A stretch of 64,000 nucleotides of DNA from Clostridium pasteurianum DSM 525 = ATCC 6013 (lineage in GTDB: Bacteria; Bacillota; Clostridia; Clostridiales; Clostridiaceae), in contig NZ_CP009268.1 of the NCBI RefSeq assembly GCF_000807255.1, positions 2,200,384-2,264,383 on the forward strand, given 5' to 3'. A program made the position numbers and the translations under genes. Positions 48,916-59,578 of this stretch are shown here, in pieces. Under the pieces are notes generated by a model, which did not search any database, was not told the DNA's origin, and saw nothing but the letters and a program-made list of their open reading frames with translations. Numbering within the stretch: the stretch's first letter is position 1; each line of letters starts with the position of its first letter.

Positions 48916-49187
48916 TATTCTTCAACCTCGTCTATAGCTTCTTCATCTTTAGATGCCAATCTATTAGCCACTGTTTCAGGCTGAACAGCTGAAAGTATAA
49001 CATGATCACTATCAGTAATTATAACCGCTCTTGTTCTTCTTCCATAAGTTGCATCTATAAGCATTCCTCTATCTCTTGCTTCCTGTATTATCCTTTTAAT
49101 AGGTGCAGATTCAGGACTTACAATAGCAACCAATCTATTTGCAGAAACTATGTTGCCAAATCCTATATTAATTAATCGTATACCCAT
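48915..49187 (-). CDS. remA: RemA-like DUF370 regulator
   Basis: 90 residues. Block [29 protein letters not shown], here quoted in parts: [18 protein letters not shown] and [14 protein letters not shown]. RemA is a DNA-binding activator of matrix genes in Bacillus and always precedes gmk. An acidic tail follows the core. Confidence 0.93.
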   Translation of the reverse strand: MGIRLINIGFGNIVSANRLVAIVSPESAPIKRIIQEARDRGMLIDATYGRRTRAVIITDSDHVILSAVQPETVANRLASKDEEAIDEVEE

Positions 49188-49204
49188 TTTTATCCTCCTT
49201 GAGA

Positions 49205-50083
49205 TTATTGTATATTTTGCACTTGTTCTCTTATCTTCTCTATCTCATTCTTTATATCCAAAACAAGATGAACTATGTTCACATCATTTGCTTTAGAAGC
49301 AATGGTATTCGCTTCTCTATTCATTTCTTGAACTATAAAATCTAATTTTCGTCCTATGGGTTTATCACTTTTTAAACTTTCTTTTAATTGTAAAATGTGA
49401 CTTTTAAGTCTTACAATTTCTTCATCTATACATGCTTTGTCACTAAAAATTGCTACTTCCATTGCTAATCTATTTTCATCTACGTTATTATCACCCATAA
49501 GTTCCTTAATTCTTTCATTGAGCTTTATTCTGTATTGTTCTACTACCACTTTAGATTTTACATCTATACTGTTAACTAGATTATCTATAGTTAAACATTT
49601 ATATTCTATATCCTCTCTTAATTTTACACCTTCTTTTAATCTCATGGAAACTAAGGCACTTATTGCTTCTTCTAAGGGCATTTGCAATTTATTCCAAACT
49701 TCATCAAAATCTTCATCCTTTTGTTCTATGGTTATTACATCTGGAAATTTAGCTATTAATGAAAGTGATAACGGTTCCTTAATCTCATAACGTTCATTCA
49801 TTTCCCTTAGGCAATTTACAATACTATCACTTAAATTTTTATTTAATACAGCTTTAGAAGATTCTGTTTCTAATACAGTCTGCGTTATATAGATATCTAT
49901 TTTCCCTCGACTCAATTTCTCTTGTAACTTTTTTCTTATTCTATCTTCAAGAGAAATAAGACTTCTTGGCATCTTTATATTTAAATCAAGATATCTATGA
50001 TTTACACTTCTTATTTCTATGGTAAAATTTCTATTTTTACATTCATAAAAAGCTCTTCCATATCCTGTCATACTACTTACCAT
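49205..50083 (-). CDS. yicC: YicC/YloC family endoribonuclease-like protein
   Basis: 292 residues. N-terminal [10 protein letters not shown] and [17 protein letters not shown]-terminal DUF1732 with [22 protein letters not shown] (read in parts). YicC binds and cleaves RNA in E. coli. First gene of the yicC-remA-gmk-rpoZ-coaBC operon. Confidence 0.94.
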   Translation of the reverse strand: MVSSMTGYGRAFYECKNRNFTIEIRSVNHRYLDLNIKMPRSLISLEDRIRKKLQEKLSRGKIDIYITQTVLETESSKAVLNKNLSDSIVNCLREMNERYEIKEPLSLSLIAKFPDVITIEQKDEDFDEVWNKLQMPLEEAISALVSMRLKEGVKLREDIEYKCLTIDNLVNSIDVKSKVVVEQYRIKLNERIKELMGDNNVDENRLAMEVAIFSDKACIDEEIVRLKSHILQLKESLKSDKPIGRKLDFIVQEMNREANTIASKANDVNIVHLVLDIKNEIEKIREQVQNIQ

Positions 50084-50223
50084 GGTAAATCATCCTTCCA
50101 TTATTATGCCAACAGTTCATCCTTATTATTATACAAAAACTACAGGCATAAATTCAAGTATTATATTTGACTTTAATGATTATACCACATTTTTTCTAAT
50201 GCATAATATTTTTTTATATTTAT

Positions 50224-51381
50224 TTATAAATTATATATATCAAATTTATTTAAGCCCTCTTCAATTATAAATTTATCTTTTGTAAGTGCTATCCTAAAAT
50301 ATTCATATCCTAGATTTCCAAAACTATATCCTGGTGTAACAACTATTCCATGCTTCCTTAAAACCTCACTGCAAAACTCATAAGTCGTATAATTTTTGGG
50401 TACTTTACACCATATATAAAAAGTTCCCGTGGTTTTAAAGAACTCTATATTTTTATTTTTCAAAATAACCTCTGCAGATTTTCTTCTTTCATCATATATA
50501 TGTCTAATAGAATTTATATAACCTCGGTCTAAGTTCAATGCTTTAATTGCAGCATATTGTATTGGTTTAAACTGTCCTGAATCCAAATTACTTTTTATAG
50601 TTAAAAGTGCCTTTATAACTCCTCTGTTTCCCACTGCATAACCTATTCTAAAACCTGTCATATTATAAGTTTTAGACATAGTTCCAAATTCAATACAATT
50701 TTTTTTATCCCTATCATATTGAAGAATACTTATAGGATCTCTATTTTCTTCTATTATTTCGTTATAGGCTGAATCATTGCATAAAACTATATCCCTATCA
50801 GCACAAAATTTTACTATATCTTTATAAAACTCTTCATTTGCAACTGCCCCTGTAGGATTATTAGGATAATTTATTATAAAAATTTTCGATTTTAACATAT
50901 CTCTATCTGAAATGTGATTTAATTCAGGAAGAAATTTATTTTTTTCTTTTAATGGTATTTTATAGGGCACTGCTCCCCAGAGATTTGCAGCAGTTTCGTA
51001 AACTGGATAAGATGGATCTGTCATTATAATACCATCACCAAAATTACAAACTGCTGGTATAATATTACTAATCCCTTCCTTTGAACCTATGAGGACTAAA
51101 ACTTCATCCAAATCTAATTTTACAGAATATGTGTTTTTATAATATTTTATAATCTGCTTTTTTAATTCTTCAAGTCCGTCATAAGGTGGATATTTATTAA
51201 AATCTTTTACAGATAGACTATCAACTAATTCTTTCAAAATATCAGGGTGAACTGGAAGATCTGGATCCCCTATACCTAAATCAATTATTTTTTTACCAGA
51301 CCGTAAAAATTCCTTTTTCTCATCATCTATTTTCTTAAAATGATATTCACCTAGTTTTGCAATTCTATTATTAATTTTCAC
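50224..51381 (-). CDS. PLP-dependent aminotransferase, LL-diaminopimelate aminotransferase-like
   Basis: 385 residues, fold type I. The PLP Lys is in SKTYNMTGFRIGYA. Start RIAKLGEYHFKKID and IDLGIGDPDLPVHP resemble the DapL-like group, but aspartate aminotransferases share these. Substrate is not decided by sequence. Single gene between spoIVA and yicC. Confidence 0.8.
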   Translation of the reverse strand: MKINNRIAKLGEYHFKKIDDEKKEFLRSGKKIIDLGIGDPDLPVHPDILKELVDSLSVKDFNKYPPYDGLEELKKQIIKYYKNTYSVKLDLDEVLVLIGSKEGISNIIPAVCNFGDGIIMTDPSYPVYETAANLWGAVPYKIPLKEKNKFLPELNHISDRDMLKSKIFIINYPNNPTGAVANEEFYKDIVKFCADRDIVLCNDSAYNEIIEENRDPISILQYDRDKKNCIEFGTMSKTYNMTGFRIGYAVGNRGVIKALLTIKSNLDSGQFKPIQYAAIKALNLDRGYINSIRHIYDERRKSAEVILKNKNIEFFKTTGTFYIWCKVPKNYTTYEFCSEVLRKHGIVVTPGYSFGNLGYEYFRIALTKDKFIIEEGLNKFDIYNL

Positions 51382-51492
51382 TTTTTATTCCTCCTAGAAT
51401 TGTGTCTATCATTTTAATATATTCCTTATTCCTACTAATTGTTACTAAAATAGGTATACAATTATATTGAATTAATCTTCATAAAAAAATAA

Positions 51493-51520
51493 AACTATAC
51501 CGCTTTATGTCGGTATAGTT
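51493..51520 (-). terminator. Terminator of spoIVA
   Basis: Perfect 10-bp arms AACTATACCG/CGGTATAGTT with an 8-nt loop; on the minus strand followed by T-rich sequence. 9 bp past the spoIVA stop. Confidence 0.8.
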
Positions 51521-51528
51521 AACTATTA

Positions 51529-53007
51529 TTAAAGAATTATGCAAATAAGTCCTCCGTTACCTTCATTAATTATTTTTTCTAAGGTTTTTTGAATTTTTAC
51601 TTGAACATCTTCTGGCATTTTAAATAACTTTTTTTGTAATCCTTCTTTTACCACTAAATCAAAAGATTTTCCAAACATATTACTCTCCCATATTTTAGAA
51701 GGATCACTTTCAAATTCCTCCAAAAGTGATTTTACCAATTCTTCACTTTCTCTTTCCGTTCCCATTATAGGAGATATTTCCGTTTGAATATCTGCTCTTA
51801 TGAAATGAAATGATGGTGCACTTGCCTTAAGCTTAACCTCATATCTAGATCCATTTTTAACTATTTTAGGTTCTTCCAATTTCATTTCTGTAAGCTGAGG
51901 AGCAACAAGTCCATAGCCTGTTTCTTTTACATCTCTTAATGCATCAGAAATTCTATCATATTCAACCTTTGCTTTGTGATAATCCTTAATAGTATTCAAT
52001 AGCTGACTTTCTCCTAAAATATCTGTTTCGCAGTATTCACTTAATACTTTATAAAATATACCCTTTTTAGGATTAAGACTAACCCTTGCTACACCACTTC
52101 CCATGTCCATCTCATCAATTTGTGAATACTCAAGAAAATCATTTTCCGTAAAACCATTTAATGTTTTACCTATATCTCTTACTTTATTTACATTTTTACA
52201 TATTTGTCTAACAAGCCCCCAATAGTTATCTTTAAGCCAATGTTTTGATTCCAACTTTTCAATCCACTCTGGCATATCTATGTTTATTTCTTTTATAGGA
52301 AACTCTTTTAATACTCTTTTAAATATATTAGTTATATCTACTTCCTTCATATTAAGTACATCCATTATTTGAACTGGAACATCGTATTTATTTTCTAATT
52401 CACTAGAAAGTTCCAAAGTTTTAGGATCTGTTGCCTTAGCAGAATTAAGTACAATTATAAAGGGTTTATTTATTGATTTAAGTTCATTTACAACTCTTTC
52501 CTCGGCCTCTAAATATTCTTCTCGTGATATATCTGTTATTGTTCCATCTGTAGTTATTACAAGTCCTATGGTTGAATGTTCATTTATTACCTTCTTTGTC
52601 CCTATTTCCGCCGCTTCTTCAAAAGGTATTTCATGATCATACCAAGGTGTAGTCACCATTTTATCATTATCCCCTTCTTTATAGCCCAGTGCACCTTTTA
52701 CTATATATCCAACGCAATCCACCATTCTTACCTTAAATTTTATACCTTCACCTATGCCTATTTCTACAGCTTCATTTGGAATAAATTTAGGTTCTGTGGT
52801 ATGAATAGATTTTCCTGACCCACTTTGAGGAAGTTCATCTTTAGCTCTTTCTTTTTTATAGGAATTTTCTATGTTCGGAATAACCATAAGATCCATAAAA
52901 GTTTTGATAAATGTGGATTTACCTGTTCTTACAGGTCCTACTACACCTACATAAATATCTCCTTGGGTTCTTTCTGCTATATCTTTGTATATATCAAAAT
53001 TATCCAA
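51529..53007 (-). CDS. spoIVA: Stage IV sporulation protein A
   Basis: 492 residues, normal length. N-terminal ATPase of the TRAFAC class with GPVRTGKSTFIKTF and VDCVGY; hydrolyses ATP to polymerise the spore coat basement layer. It is recruited by SpoVM, encoded 17 kb away. It has its own terminator and presumably a sporulation promoter. Confidence 0.98.
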   Translation of the reverse strand: MDNFDIYKDIAERTQGDIYVGVVGPVRTGKSTFIKTFMDLMVIPNIENSYKKERAKDELPQSGSGKSIHTTEPKFIPNEAVEIGIGEGIKFKVRMVDCVGYIVKGALGYKEGDNDKMVTTPWYDHEIPFEEAAEIGTKKVINEHSTIGLVITTDGTITDISREEYLEAEERVVNELKSINKPFIIVLNSAKATDPKTLELSSELENKYDVPVQIMDVLNMKEVDITNIFKRVLKEFPIKEINIDMPEWIEKLESKHWLKDNYWGLVRQICKNVNKVRDIGKTLNGFTENDFLEYSQIDEMDMGSGVARVSLNPKKGIFYKVLSEYCETDILGESQLLNTIKDYHKAKVEYDRISDALRDVKETGYGLVAPQLTEMKLEEPKIVKNGSRYEVKLKASAPSFHFIRADIQTEISPIMGTERESEELVKSLLEEFESDPSKIWESNMFGKSFDLVVKEGLQKKLFKMPEDVQVKIQKTLEKIINEGNGGLICIIL

Positions 53008-53115
53008 AATGTACCCTCCTGTGTCTTAATATTAACAATATATATATATTGTCTTGTAATATTAAATATACCTAATTTATATTTAATAAAATTTTTCTTG
53101 TAATATTATTTATAT

Positions 53116-53163
53116 AAAAATGCTGTCTTGAAAACTATTTATAATTTTCAAGACAGCATTTTT
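53116..53163 (-). terminator. Terminator downstream of gpsA
   Basis: Perfect 19-bp arms AAAAATGCTGTCTTGAAAA and complement with a 10-nt loop; T-run on both sides, so bidirectional in form. It lies 80 bp past the gpsA stop and 109 bp before the spoIVA start. Confidence 0.8.
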
Positions 53164-53242
53164 TAATTTAGTATAATTTTATACATAATACTTGTAAGCT
53201 CAAATGTTTACATAAGAGCATTTAAAATAATCTTACAGAAAC

Positions 53243-54238
53243 TCAGTGCATTTCATGTTTTTTATCTCTCTCCATAAGTTCTTTTACCGCTGTTTTTACC
53301 TCTTTATTTTTAAACAATACTTTGTACAGCATATCTGTTATAGGCATATTTACTAAAAGCCTATCTTTCAATTCATAAAAGGCCTCGCAGGCTTTAATCC
53401 CCTCTACCACCATACCAATCCTTTTACAAGCTTCTTCCCTCAGAACACCTTCTCCAATTAGAATTCCAGCTCTTCTATTTCTACTGTGCAAACTTGTGCA
53501 AGTTACAATTAAATCTCCCATACCAGTAAGTCCATAAAAAGTTTCCCTTCTACCTCCAAGCAATGTTCCAACTCTCACTATTTCACTCATACCTCTAGTC
53601 ATAAGAGCAGCTTTGGTATTATCACCGTAACCTAATCCATCACAAATTCCACAAGCTAGTGCAATTATATTTTTAACTGCACCTCCTATTTCAACTCCAA
53701 TTATATCATCATTTGTATATACTCTAAAAGTATTAGTCATAAAGAGGTCCTGAACCTTAAAAGCATACTCCATATTTTCAGAGCTAACCACAACTGTGGT
53801 AGGCAAATTTTTGGCTACCTCCTCTGCATGGCTTGGTCCAGATAATATTACTACTGGATTCAAAGGCAATTCTTCTTTAATTACCTTTGAAAGTCTCATT
53901 TTAGACTGTTCTTCTATTCCTTTTGCAATACTGACTATGACCTGTTGCCTATGAACGTTACTACAAATGAGCTTACATATATCTCTTATTGCATAAGAAG
54001 GAACAGCCAAAATTATATAATCACCTTTTTCTATTGCATCTTCTATCTTATTTGTAGCCAAAATTCCATCTGGAATTTTGGCAAAAGGCAAATATCTTTT
54101 ATTTAGCCTATTATTATTTATATCCTCTACCACACTAGAATTTCTATCCCATATGACAACTTTGTGTCCCTTATTAGCTAATAGTATACCCAATGCTGTT
54201 CCAAAACTTCCACCTCCGATGAAAGTTACATTTTTCAT
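53243..54238 (-). CDS. gpsA: Glycerol-3-phosphate dehydrogenase [NAD(P)+]
   Basis: 331 residues from the Met before [16 protein letters not shown], which has GGAAGGA upstream; the frame extends into der. Rossmann start plus SGPSHAEEV and the catalytic-Lys block [15 protein letters not shown]. Makes glycerol-3-phosphate for phospholipids. 1 bp after der. Confidence 0.97.
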   Translation of the reverse strand: MKNVTFIGGGSFGTALGILLANKGHKVVIWDRNSSVVEDINNNRLNKRYLPFAKIPDGILATNKIEDAIEKGDYIILAVPSYAIRDICKLICSNVHRQQVIVSIAKGIEEQSKMRLSKVIKEELPLNPVVILSGPSHAEEVAKNLPTTVVVSSENMEYAFKVQDLFMTNTFRVYTNDDIIGVEIGGAVKNIIALACGICDGLGYGDNTKAALMTRGMSEIVRVGTLLGGRRETFYGLTGMGDLIVTCTSLHSRNRRAGILIGEGVLREEACKRIGMVVEGIKACEAFYELKDRLLVNMPITDMLYKVLFKNKEVKTAVKELMERDKKHEMH

Positions 54239-54239
54239 A

Positions 54240-55556
54240 TCATTCCTTCCTTTCTCTGAAAATAACTTTAATACCAGTTCCTGCAAAATTAAAACTTTCT
54301 CTTAATTTATTTTCTAAATATCTCTCATAAGAAAAATGAATGGCATTTGTATCATTTACAAAAAAGATAAAAGTAGGTGGTTTTATAGATACCTGAGTTA
54401 CATAGTAAATTTTAAGTCTTTTTAGAGCTACTACAGGAGGTTCTTTCATAAGAACAGCTTTACTAACTATATCATTTAACACTCCTGTAGATATTCTTCT
54501 GCAGTAATTATTATAGCATTTTTTAACTTCCTCTAGCACCTTATTGACTCTTTGGCCAGTTTTTGCAGAAATGAACATATACTGAGCATAAGGCATAAAT
54601 GATAATTTATATTGTATATTTTTCTTAAATACATTCATAGTTTTATCGTCTTTTTCTATAAGATCCCATTTATTTACGATCACCATTATTGCCTTGTTCA
54701 ACTCGTGAGCATATCCAATAATTTTTTCATCTTGATCACTCAGTTGTTCTGTTGCATCTAATATAAGTATACACACATCAGCTCTTTCTATGGCTGCTAA
54801 TGTTCTTATAACACTATATCTTTCAATCTCTTCTTTCACTTTACTTTTTCTTCTAAGACCAGCTGTATCTATTAAAACAAATTTTCCCTCTTCTGTTTCA
54901 AGATAGCTGTCTACAGCATCTCTGGTAGTACCTGGTATATCACTTACTATAACCCTGTCTTCACCAAGCAATTTGTTAATTAATGAAGATTTACCTACAT
55001 TTGGTCTTCCTACTACTGCAATTTTAATGTACTCATCGTCCTCAGAACCATTATCTAATTCTTTAAAATTGCCTACAATTTTATCCAGCATATCACCCAG
55101 ACCTAATCCTTGGGATGCTGAAATTGTCACGGGATCCCCAATACCTAAATTATAGAATTCAAAAGAATTTTGCTCATCTGCTAATTTATCTATTTTATTT
55201 ACTACAAGAACAATTGGTTTTTTAGATTTTCTAAGCATTAAGGCCACTTCATTATCTGCATCTGTAAGCCCCTGTTTTCCATCTACCAAGAATACAATTA
55301 CATCTGCAGTCTCTATAGCCATTTGAGCTTGCCTTCTCATTTGTGCCAATATAATATCACTGCTTTCCGGTTCTATACCTCCAGTATCTATTATTGTAAA
55401 TAAATTATTAAGCCATTCTGCCTCTGCATAGATTCTATCTCTAGTTACTCCTGGTGTATCTTCTACAATTGCAATTCTTTTTCCTGCTAATTTATTAAAT
55501 AAAGTTGATTTTCCTACATTTGGTCTTCCTACTATTGCAACTATTGGTTTTGACAT
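54240..55556 (-). CDS. der: Ribosome-associated GTPase Der (EngA)
   Basis: 438 residues. Two tandem GTPase domains, both with GRPNVGKS (one at residue 10, one near 183), NKID and NKWD, and a C-terminal KH-like domain. Needed for 50S assembly. Overlaps the DUF512 gene by 16 bp. Confidence 0.98.
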   Translation of the reverse strand: MSKPIVAIVGRPNVGKSTLFNKLAGKRIAIVEDTPGVTRDRIYAEAEWLNNLFTIIDTGGIEPESSDIILAQMRRQAQMAIETADVIVFLVDGKQGLTDADNEVALMLRKSKKPIVLVVNKIDKLADEQNSFEFYNLGIGDPVTISASQGLGLGDMLDKIVGNFKELDNGSEDDEYIKIAVVGRPNVGKSSLINKLLGEDRVIVSDIPGTTRDAVDSYLETEEGKFVLIDTAGLRRKSKVKEEIERYSVIRTLAAIERADVCILILDATEQLSDQDEKIIGYAHELNKAIMVIVNKWDLIEKDDKTMNVFKKNIQYKLSFMPYAQYMFISAKTGQRVNKVLEEVKKCYNNYCRRISTGVLNDIVSKAVLMKEPPVVALKRLKIYYVTQVSIKPPTFIFFVNDTNAIHFSYERYLENKLRESFNFAGTGIKVIFRERKE

Positions 55557-56875
55557 ATACTATTCCTCCCTGCATATTCATTTATAATTTTTATTAAATC
55601 TTCTCCTGTATACTCGCAAACTAAAACTTTAGTATTTAAAGCTTTTTGAATATCTTCAATCATCCTATCATCTAAAAACATTTCAGTATCAACTTTAAGC
55701 ATATTTCTAGGTATTATAATATATTCTGCATATCTAGTCTGTTGAAGTTGATTTATAATATCTTTACCTGTTATAAGACCTGCTACAGTTATGCTGTGTC
55801 CAAAACAATCATTTAATATCTTTACAGTATTTATATTGAGATTTCTATTTACAGAGGATATTTTATCTGCAGCTGATTTTATTTCTTCAAAGGCTGAACT
55901 GCCCGTTACAAAGGTAAAGTTTCCCTTGACCTCCATTTTTAAATCCTTTAGAGTACTTTTTATATTTTCTCTAAAAATTCTAATCATACCTATACCGTCT
56001 TCTAACTGATCAAACTCTTCATAGAATTCTTTTTCTGGTACTTCTATCTCTGCCAAAACATAAAATTCATCAGAAAGTCTTACAAAGGGAAAGCCTATTT
56101 CTTTCATAAACTTCCTTTGAATTTGTTCTACCAGGTTAATTTCCTCTTTTGCCATACTTTTATTATAGGTTTTTAAATTAAATAGTCCTTCCCTGTATTT
56201 AGTTACTCCCACAGGTACTCCTGCAACATTTTTCACGTTAGGATAAAACTTGTATAAATCCATTATAGTTTTTCTTAATTCTTCACCATTATTTACATCT
56301 GGACAAAGGACCACTTGGCAATTCATAGCAATACCGCCTTCTGACAATCTCTTAATTCTATCCATAATATTGCCTGCAAATCTATTAGTAAGCATTTTCA
56401 TTCTGAGTTCAGGATTGGTAGTCTGAACTGATATGTTTATTGGACTTATCTTATATTCTATTATTCTGTCAATATCTTCATCTTTCATGTTTGTAAGAGT
56501 AACAAAATTTCCTTGAAGAAATGATAATCTAGAATCATCATCTTTAAAATACAAGGATTTTCGCATACCCTTAGGAAGCTGATCTATAAAACAAAATATG
56601 CATTTATTTTTGCAGCTTTGAGCGTTATCCATTATTCCATTTTTAAATTCCACGCCTAGCTTCTCATCAAATTCTTTTTCTACTTCTAGTTCCCAAACTT
56701 CCTCATTATCTTTCTTCTCTATTTCAATAACTACATAATCATCTGCCATTAAAAATCTATAATCAATTATATCTTTTACCTTTTTGCCATTTATACTTAT
56801 AATCTTATCTCCCACTTCAACGCCTAACTCTTCAGCAATACTTCCATTGTAAACCTTTGAAATTTCATTTTGCAT
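55541..56875 (-). CDS. DUF512 protein: PDZ plus radical SAM-like
   Basis: 444 residues. N-terminal PDZ-like domain ([20 protein letters not shown]), then a radical SAM-type Cys motif [19 protein letters not shown], and the DUF512 C-terminal half with [17 protein letters not shown]. It precedes der in many clostridia and is linked by position to ribosome assembly, but the reaction is unknown. Confidence 0.9.
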   Translation of the reverse strand: MQNEISKVYNGSIAEELGVEVGDKIISINGKKVKDIIDYRFLMADDYVVIEIEKKDNEEVWELEVEKEFDEKLGVEFKNGIMDNAQSCKNKCIFCFIDQLPKGMRKSLYFKDDDSRLSFLQGNFVTLTNMKDEDIDRIIEYKISPINISVQTTNPELRMKMLTNRFAGNIMDRIKRLSEGGIAMNCQVVLCPDVNNGEELRKTIMDLYKFYPNVKNVAGVPVGVTKYREGLFNLKTYNKSMAKEEINLVEQIQRKFMKEIGFPFVRLSDEFYVLAEIEVPEKEFYEEFDQLEDGIGMIRIFRENIKSTLKDLKMEVKGNFTFVTGSSAFEEIKSAADKISSVNRNLNINTVKILNDCFGHSITVAGLITGKDIINQLQQTRYAEYIIIPRNMLKVDTEMFLDDRMIEDIQKALNTKVLVCEYTGEDLIKIINEYAGRNSICQNQ

Positions 56876-57021
56876 ATACTTTTAATCTCTCCCAAATCAA
56901 TGCCTGTAATAATTAAGTTTATTAGATAACCATTTCATATAGTGCATTCACATATTAAGTACAGTGTTTATTTAAAATTAAAAATTCTAATTTCACATAG
57001 TACATAAACAGAATTCTTTGT

Positions 57022-57141
57022 TTCAAGTGGAATTTTTTTCTCCATCTAAAACTTAGAAGTCGTTATCCAGGGACATATCAGCCGTTATCTCCCACTGTAC
57101 AGAGTGCCATGGGAGTATTACGGATGGTAGTCATCGGATAA
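57022..57141 (+). other. Structured element, copy 1 (possible RNA)
   Basis: No protein gene. In plus-strand order: an imperfect hairpin TTCAAGTGGA/TCCATCTAAA, then a nested stem: TTATCC/GGATAA outside, CCGT/ACGG, and CTCCCAC/GTG-ATGGGAG inside around TGTACAGA. Closely related to the inverted copy 2. Confidence 0.5.
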
Positions 57142-57300
57142 ATTAAATACAAAATTATATTTACCTATTACCTATCTTAACATACCTTAAGTTATATTAC
57201 CTTAATAGAAAACTTTAGTCAAGAAATAGACAATTTATTCAAAACTTTAACGCTTAAATTTCAGTAAGGACTTTGTTTTTTATTAAATTTAACTTGACTA

Positions 57301-57454
57301 ACTTGGCGTAAGTCTCCCATGCACTCTGTACAGCCCTCTCACCAAATTAAAATTTGGGCTCTCTGCTTTTCTTCAAGTGGGAGTTCGACGCCAAGTAAGC
57401 CATGCATTTGCAGTTCTAAAATTCAGATGGGGCAAAAGAATCCCCACCTGAATT
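57301..57454 (-). other. Structured element, copy 2 (possible RNA), inverted
   Basis: Minus-strand order: a 13-bp hairpin AATTCAGGTGGGG/CCCCATCTGAATT (one G-U), then stem ACTTGGCGT/ACGCCAAGT (57388-57396 with 57301-57309), stem CTCCCACT/AGTGCATGGGAG, and an inner arm AGCCC/GGGCT (with AAATT/AATTT). Shares with copy 1 the start (TTCAGGTGG vs TTCAAGTGG), CCATCT, TTAGAA and the core CTGTACAGAGTGC-ATGGGAG-TTACG. Not recognised. Confidence 0.55.
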
Positions 57455-57626
57455 AAGAACTTGCTTCAATTATAGATCTTATCTGTCATAAAAAAAACAA
57501 TCTATATAACTTCCATTAGAAACTCATTTATGGATAGATATACAGACTAATTTTTAATATAAAATTAATTTATTCAATTATATATTTTTTCTCTAGAGTG
57601 TACAGGCTATATTTTATAGTATATTC

Positions 57627-58331
57627 TCATTTCAACATTGCACACACTATAGTTCTAGCATCTTTAAATTCATAACTACAAGTATATAGGGTTATAATAT
57701 TATTATAATTGTTTCCTTTAATATCTTTATTATACATAGATTTTTCTTTTAAATAATCAATATATTTCTTATAATCTTCATTGGAATTAAAATTAGTTCT
57801 CAGCCCTGTATAATCTCCATCTTCTACAAAAACAGAAAAAATTTCATAATTATAATCCTTATTATCTTTTGTAATTTTTATAGTCCCATTATTGAAGTTT
57901 TCCTGTTTTTTAAAATCATTTATTTTATTAAACATAGTGCCATTTTTCATATTATGACCATAAATAATTATATTTTTATCTGAATTAATATTATTTTTAT
58001 AATCAATAAAAACAGTTCCTGATGCACTCTTTTCTCTATAAAAATTATTATGGAGATAAAATTTATTATCTTTTCCTTGAACCACTGGATAGTTTATATC
58101 TGAACTAGGAATGTTAATCCAAAATTTATAGTCTGAATTAATCTGTTTTAATTTTTCTTCATTAGAGTCCTCTTTAACATTCTGTTGTATATTTGGTTTT
58201 AAAATCTGAACTTTAGAATAATTTTTACCATCTCTATAATACTCTAAATATTTATATCCTATTTTAAATGCACAAATTAAAATTATTATAATTAAAATTA
58301 TATTTATAAAAATTTTCATATTTTTCTTCAT
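57627..58331 (-). CDS. srtB: Class B-like sortase
   Basis: 234 residues. One N-terminal membrane helix (about 6-24), then the sortase barrel. Catalytic His126 (YGHNMKNGTMF), Cys218 (TLYTCSYEF) and Arg226 (ARTIVCAML), with the TLxTC-E arrangement of class B. Overlaps the YibE/F gene by 4 bp. A candidate substrate with a sorting signal is encoded just upstream (59.6-61.8 kb). Confidence 0.92.
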   Translation of the reverse strand: MKKNMKIFINIILIIIILICAFKIGYKYLEYYRDGKNYSKVQILKPNIQQNVKEDSNEEKLKQINSDYKFWINIPSSDINYPVVQGKDNKFYLHNNFYREKSASGTVFIDYKNNINSDKNIIIYGHNMKNGTMFNKINDFKKQENFNNGTIKITKDNKDYNYEIFSVFVEDGDYTGLRTNFNSNEDYKKYIDYLKEKSMYNKDIKGNNYNNIITLYTCSYEFKDARTIVCAMLK

Positions 58332-59491
58332 AATTTTCCTCTATATAAACCTTTTGTTGATTTACTAGTTAGTAATTTTGATGTTATAATAGATACTATA
58401 GGTACCGTTAAAATAACTCCAATACTTCCTGATATTCCCTGCATGATCTCTATACCAACAGAGTACATATTCACCACTTGATTATATCTCATACTATAAG
58501 AATATATTAAAATTAAGGTGTTAATAGCTCCTCCTGTAAAAGCCAGTATAAGTGTATTTGACATAGTACCCATCATATCTCTTCCAACATTTATCCCAGA
58601 AAGGAACAGCTCCTTATTACTCAAATCAGGATTTTTATCATAAATTTCATTTATTGTAGATGCTACAGACATACTAACATCTATTACTGCTCCTAAAGAT
58701 GCTATAAGTATTCCAGCAAACAAAATTCCACCTACACTTAAATTTGTTTTAGTTGATATAAATATTAATTCTTCAACTTCTGATACATTATATCCTGATA
58801 TCTTTGCAAAATATCCAAATGCAGTGGCAGTTCCTCCTGCAATAATTACTCCTATAACAGTTCCTAAAACAGATGATATTGCTTTTATACTTAATCCATC
58901 TATTAAATACATTGTAACTATAGTAGTTAAAATACCCACAATAACTGCTGCTAAAAATGGAGAATATCCCTTATATATCATGGGAATAAACAAAAATATA
59001 ATGCAAATAAATGTAAATATAAGTCCTATTGCCGATTTAAATCCCTTCTTGCCCCCAATTGCCCATAATATCAGAAGAAACAACGCTACAAAAGCATATA
59101 TAATTGGTTCTCTATTATAACTATAAACAGAGGCTACGTAATTATTACCTGATGTACTTAATGACACAATAACCTTCATATTTTCCTTGCAATCTGCACC
59201 ATAGAGATATCCTGAAAAACTATTGGCATTTAATAATTTTCCTTTTTGGCTTCCACTTAACATTCTAACTCTTACTTGTTGGTTTCCAACACGTGAACCA
59301 TCTTCTTGTATATTATCTTTTACAACCTCTTCAACTACAGCTTTTGAAAACTCAGTACCTTTTTGATTAACTAATTCAACTTTATCTACTTGATTAAAAA
59401 AGTACAGAAATATAAAAAAACCCAGTGTTAATACAGCTATAATTATTCTTCTAATATTAATCAATTTATTATTAAATAGTTTTAAAAACAT
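58328..59491 (-). CDS. YibE/F family membrane protein
   Basis: About 387 residues from the Met 9 nt after GGAGG. N-terminal helix, an extracellular beta region (about 35-120), then seven or eight hydrophobic helices including GVIIAGGTATAFGYFAKISGY (in parts) and GAVIDVSMSVAST. YibE/F proteins are of unknown function. Translationally coupled to the sortase. Confidence 0.88.
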   Translation of the reverse strand: MFLKLFNNKLINIRRIIIAVLTLGFFIFLYFFNQVDKVELVNQKGTEFSKAVVEEVVKDNIQEDGSRVGNQQVRVRMLSGSQKGKLLNANSFSGYLYGADCKENMKVIVSLSTSGNNYVASVYSYNREPIIYAFVALFLLILWAIGGKKGFKSAIGLIFTFICIIFLFIPMIYKGYSPFLAAVIVGILTTIVTMYLIDGLSIKAISSVLGTVIGVIIAGGTATAFGYFAKISGYNVSEVEELIFISTKTNLSVGGILFAGILIASLGAVIDVSMSVASTINEIYDKNPDLSNKELFLSGINVGRDMMGTMSNTLILAFTGGAINTLILIYSYSMRYNQVVNMYSVGIEIMQGISGSIGVILTVPIVSIITSKLLTSKSTKGLYRGKL

Positions 59492-59516
59492 AGTCCACAT
59501 CCTCCGAGTTTATATT

Positions 59517-59552
59517 GAAATTACAGGAGTACCTAAATACTCCTGTAATTTC
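59517..59552 (-). terminator. Perfect hairpin between the phosphoesterase and YibE/F genes
   Basis: 15-bp perfect arms GAAATTACAGGAGTA and complement, loop CCTAAA, no strong T-run. Starts 27 bp past the phosphoesterase stop. May give partial termination so that the enzyme is made in excess over sortase. Confidence 0.55.
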
Positions 59553-59578
59553 CAATTACCTATTAACTTTAAAATAAT

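Noticed and set aside
57022-57454. Group I or group II intron, or CRISPR array, in the structured gap
   Set aside because: No catalytic-core motifs such as a domain V hairpin, and no evenly spaced direct repeats; the copies are inverted and diverged.
57022-57454. Known riboswitch in front of a gene
   Set aside because: Copy 2 points away from the sortase gene's start and copy 1 has no plus-strand gene following it; no familiar riboswitch core was seen.
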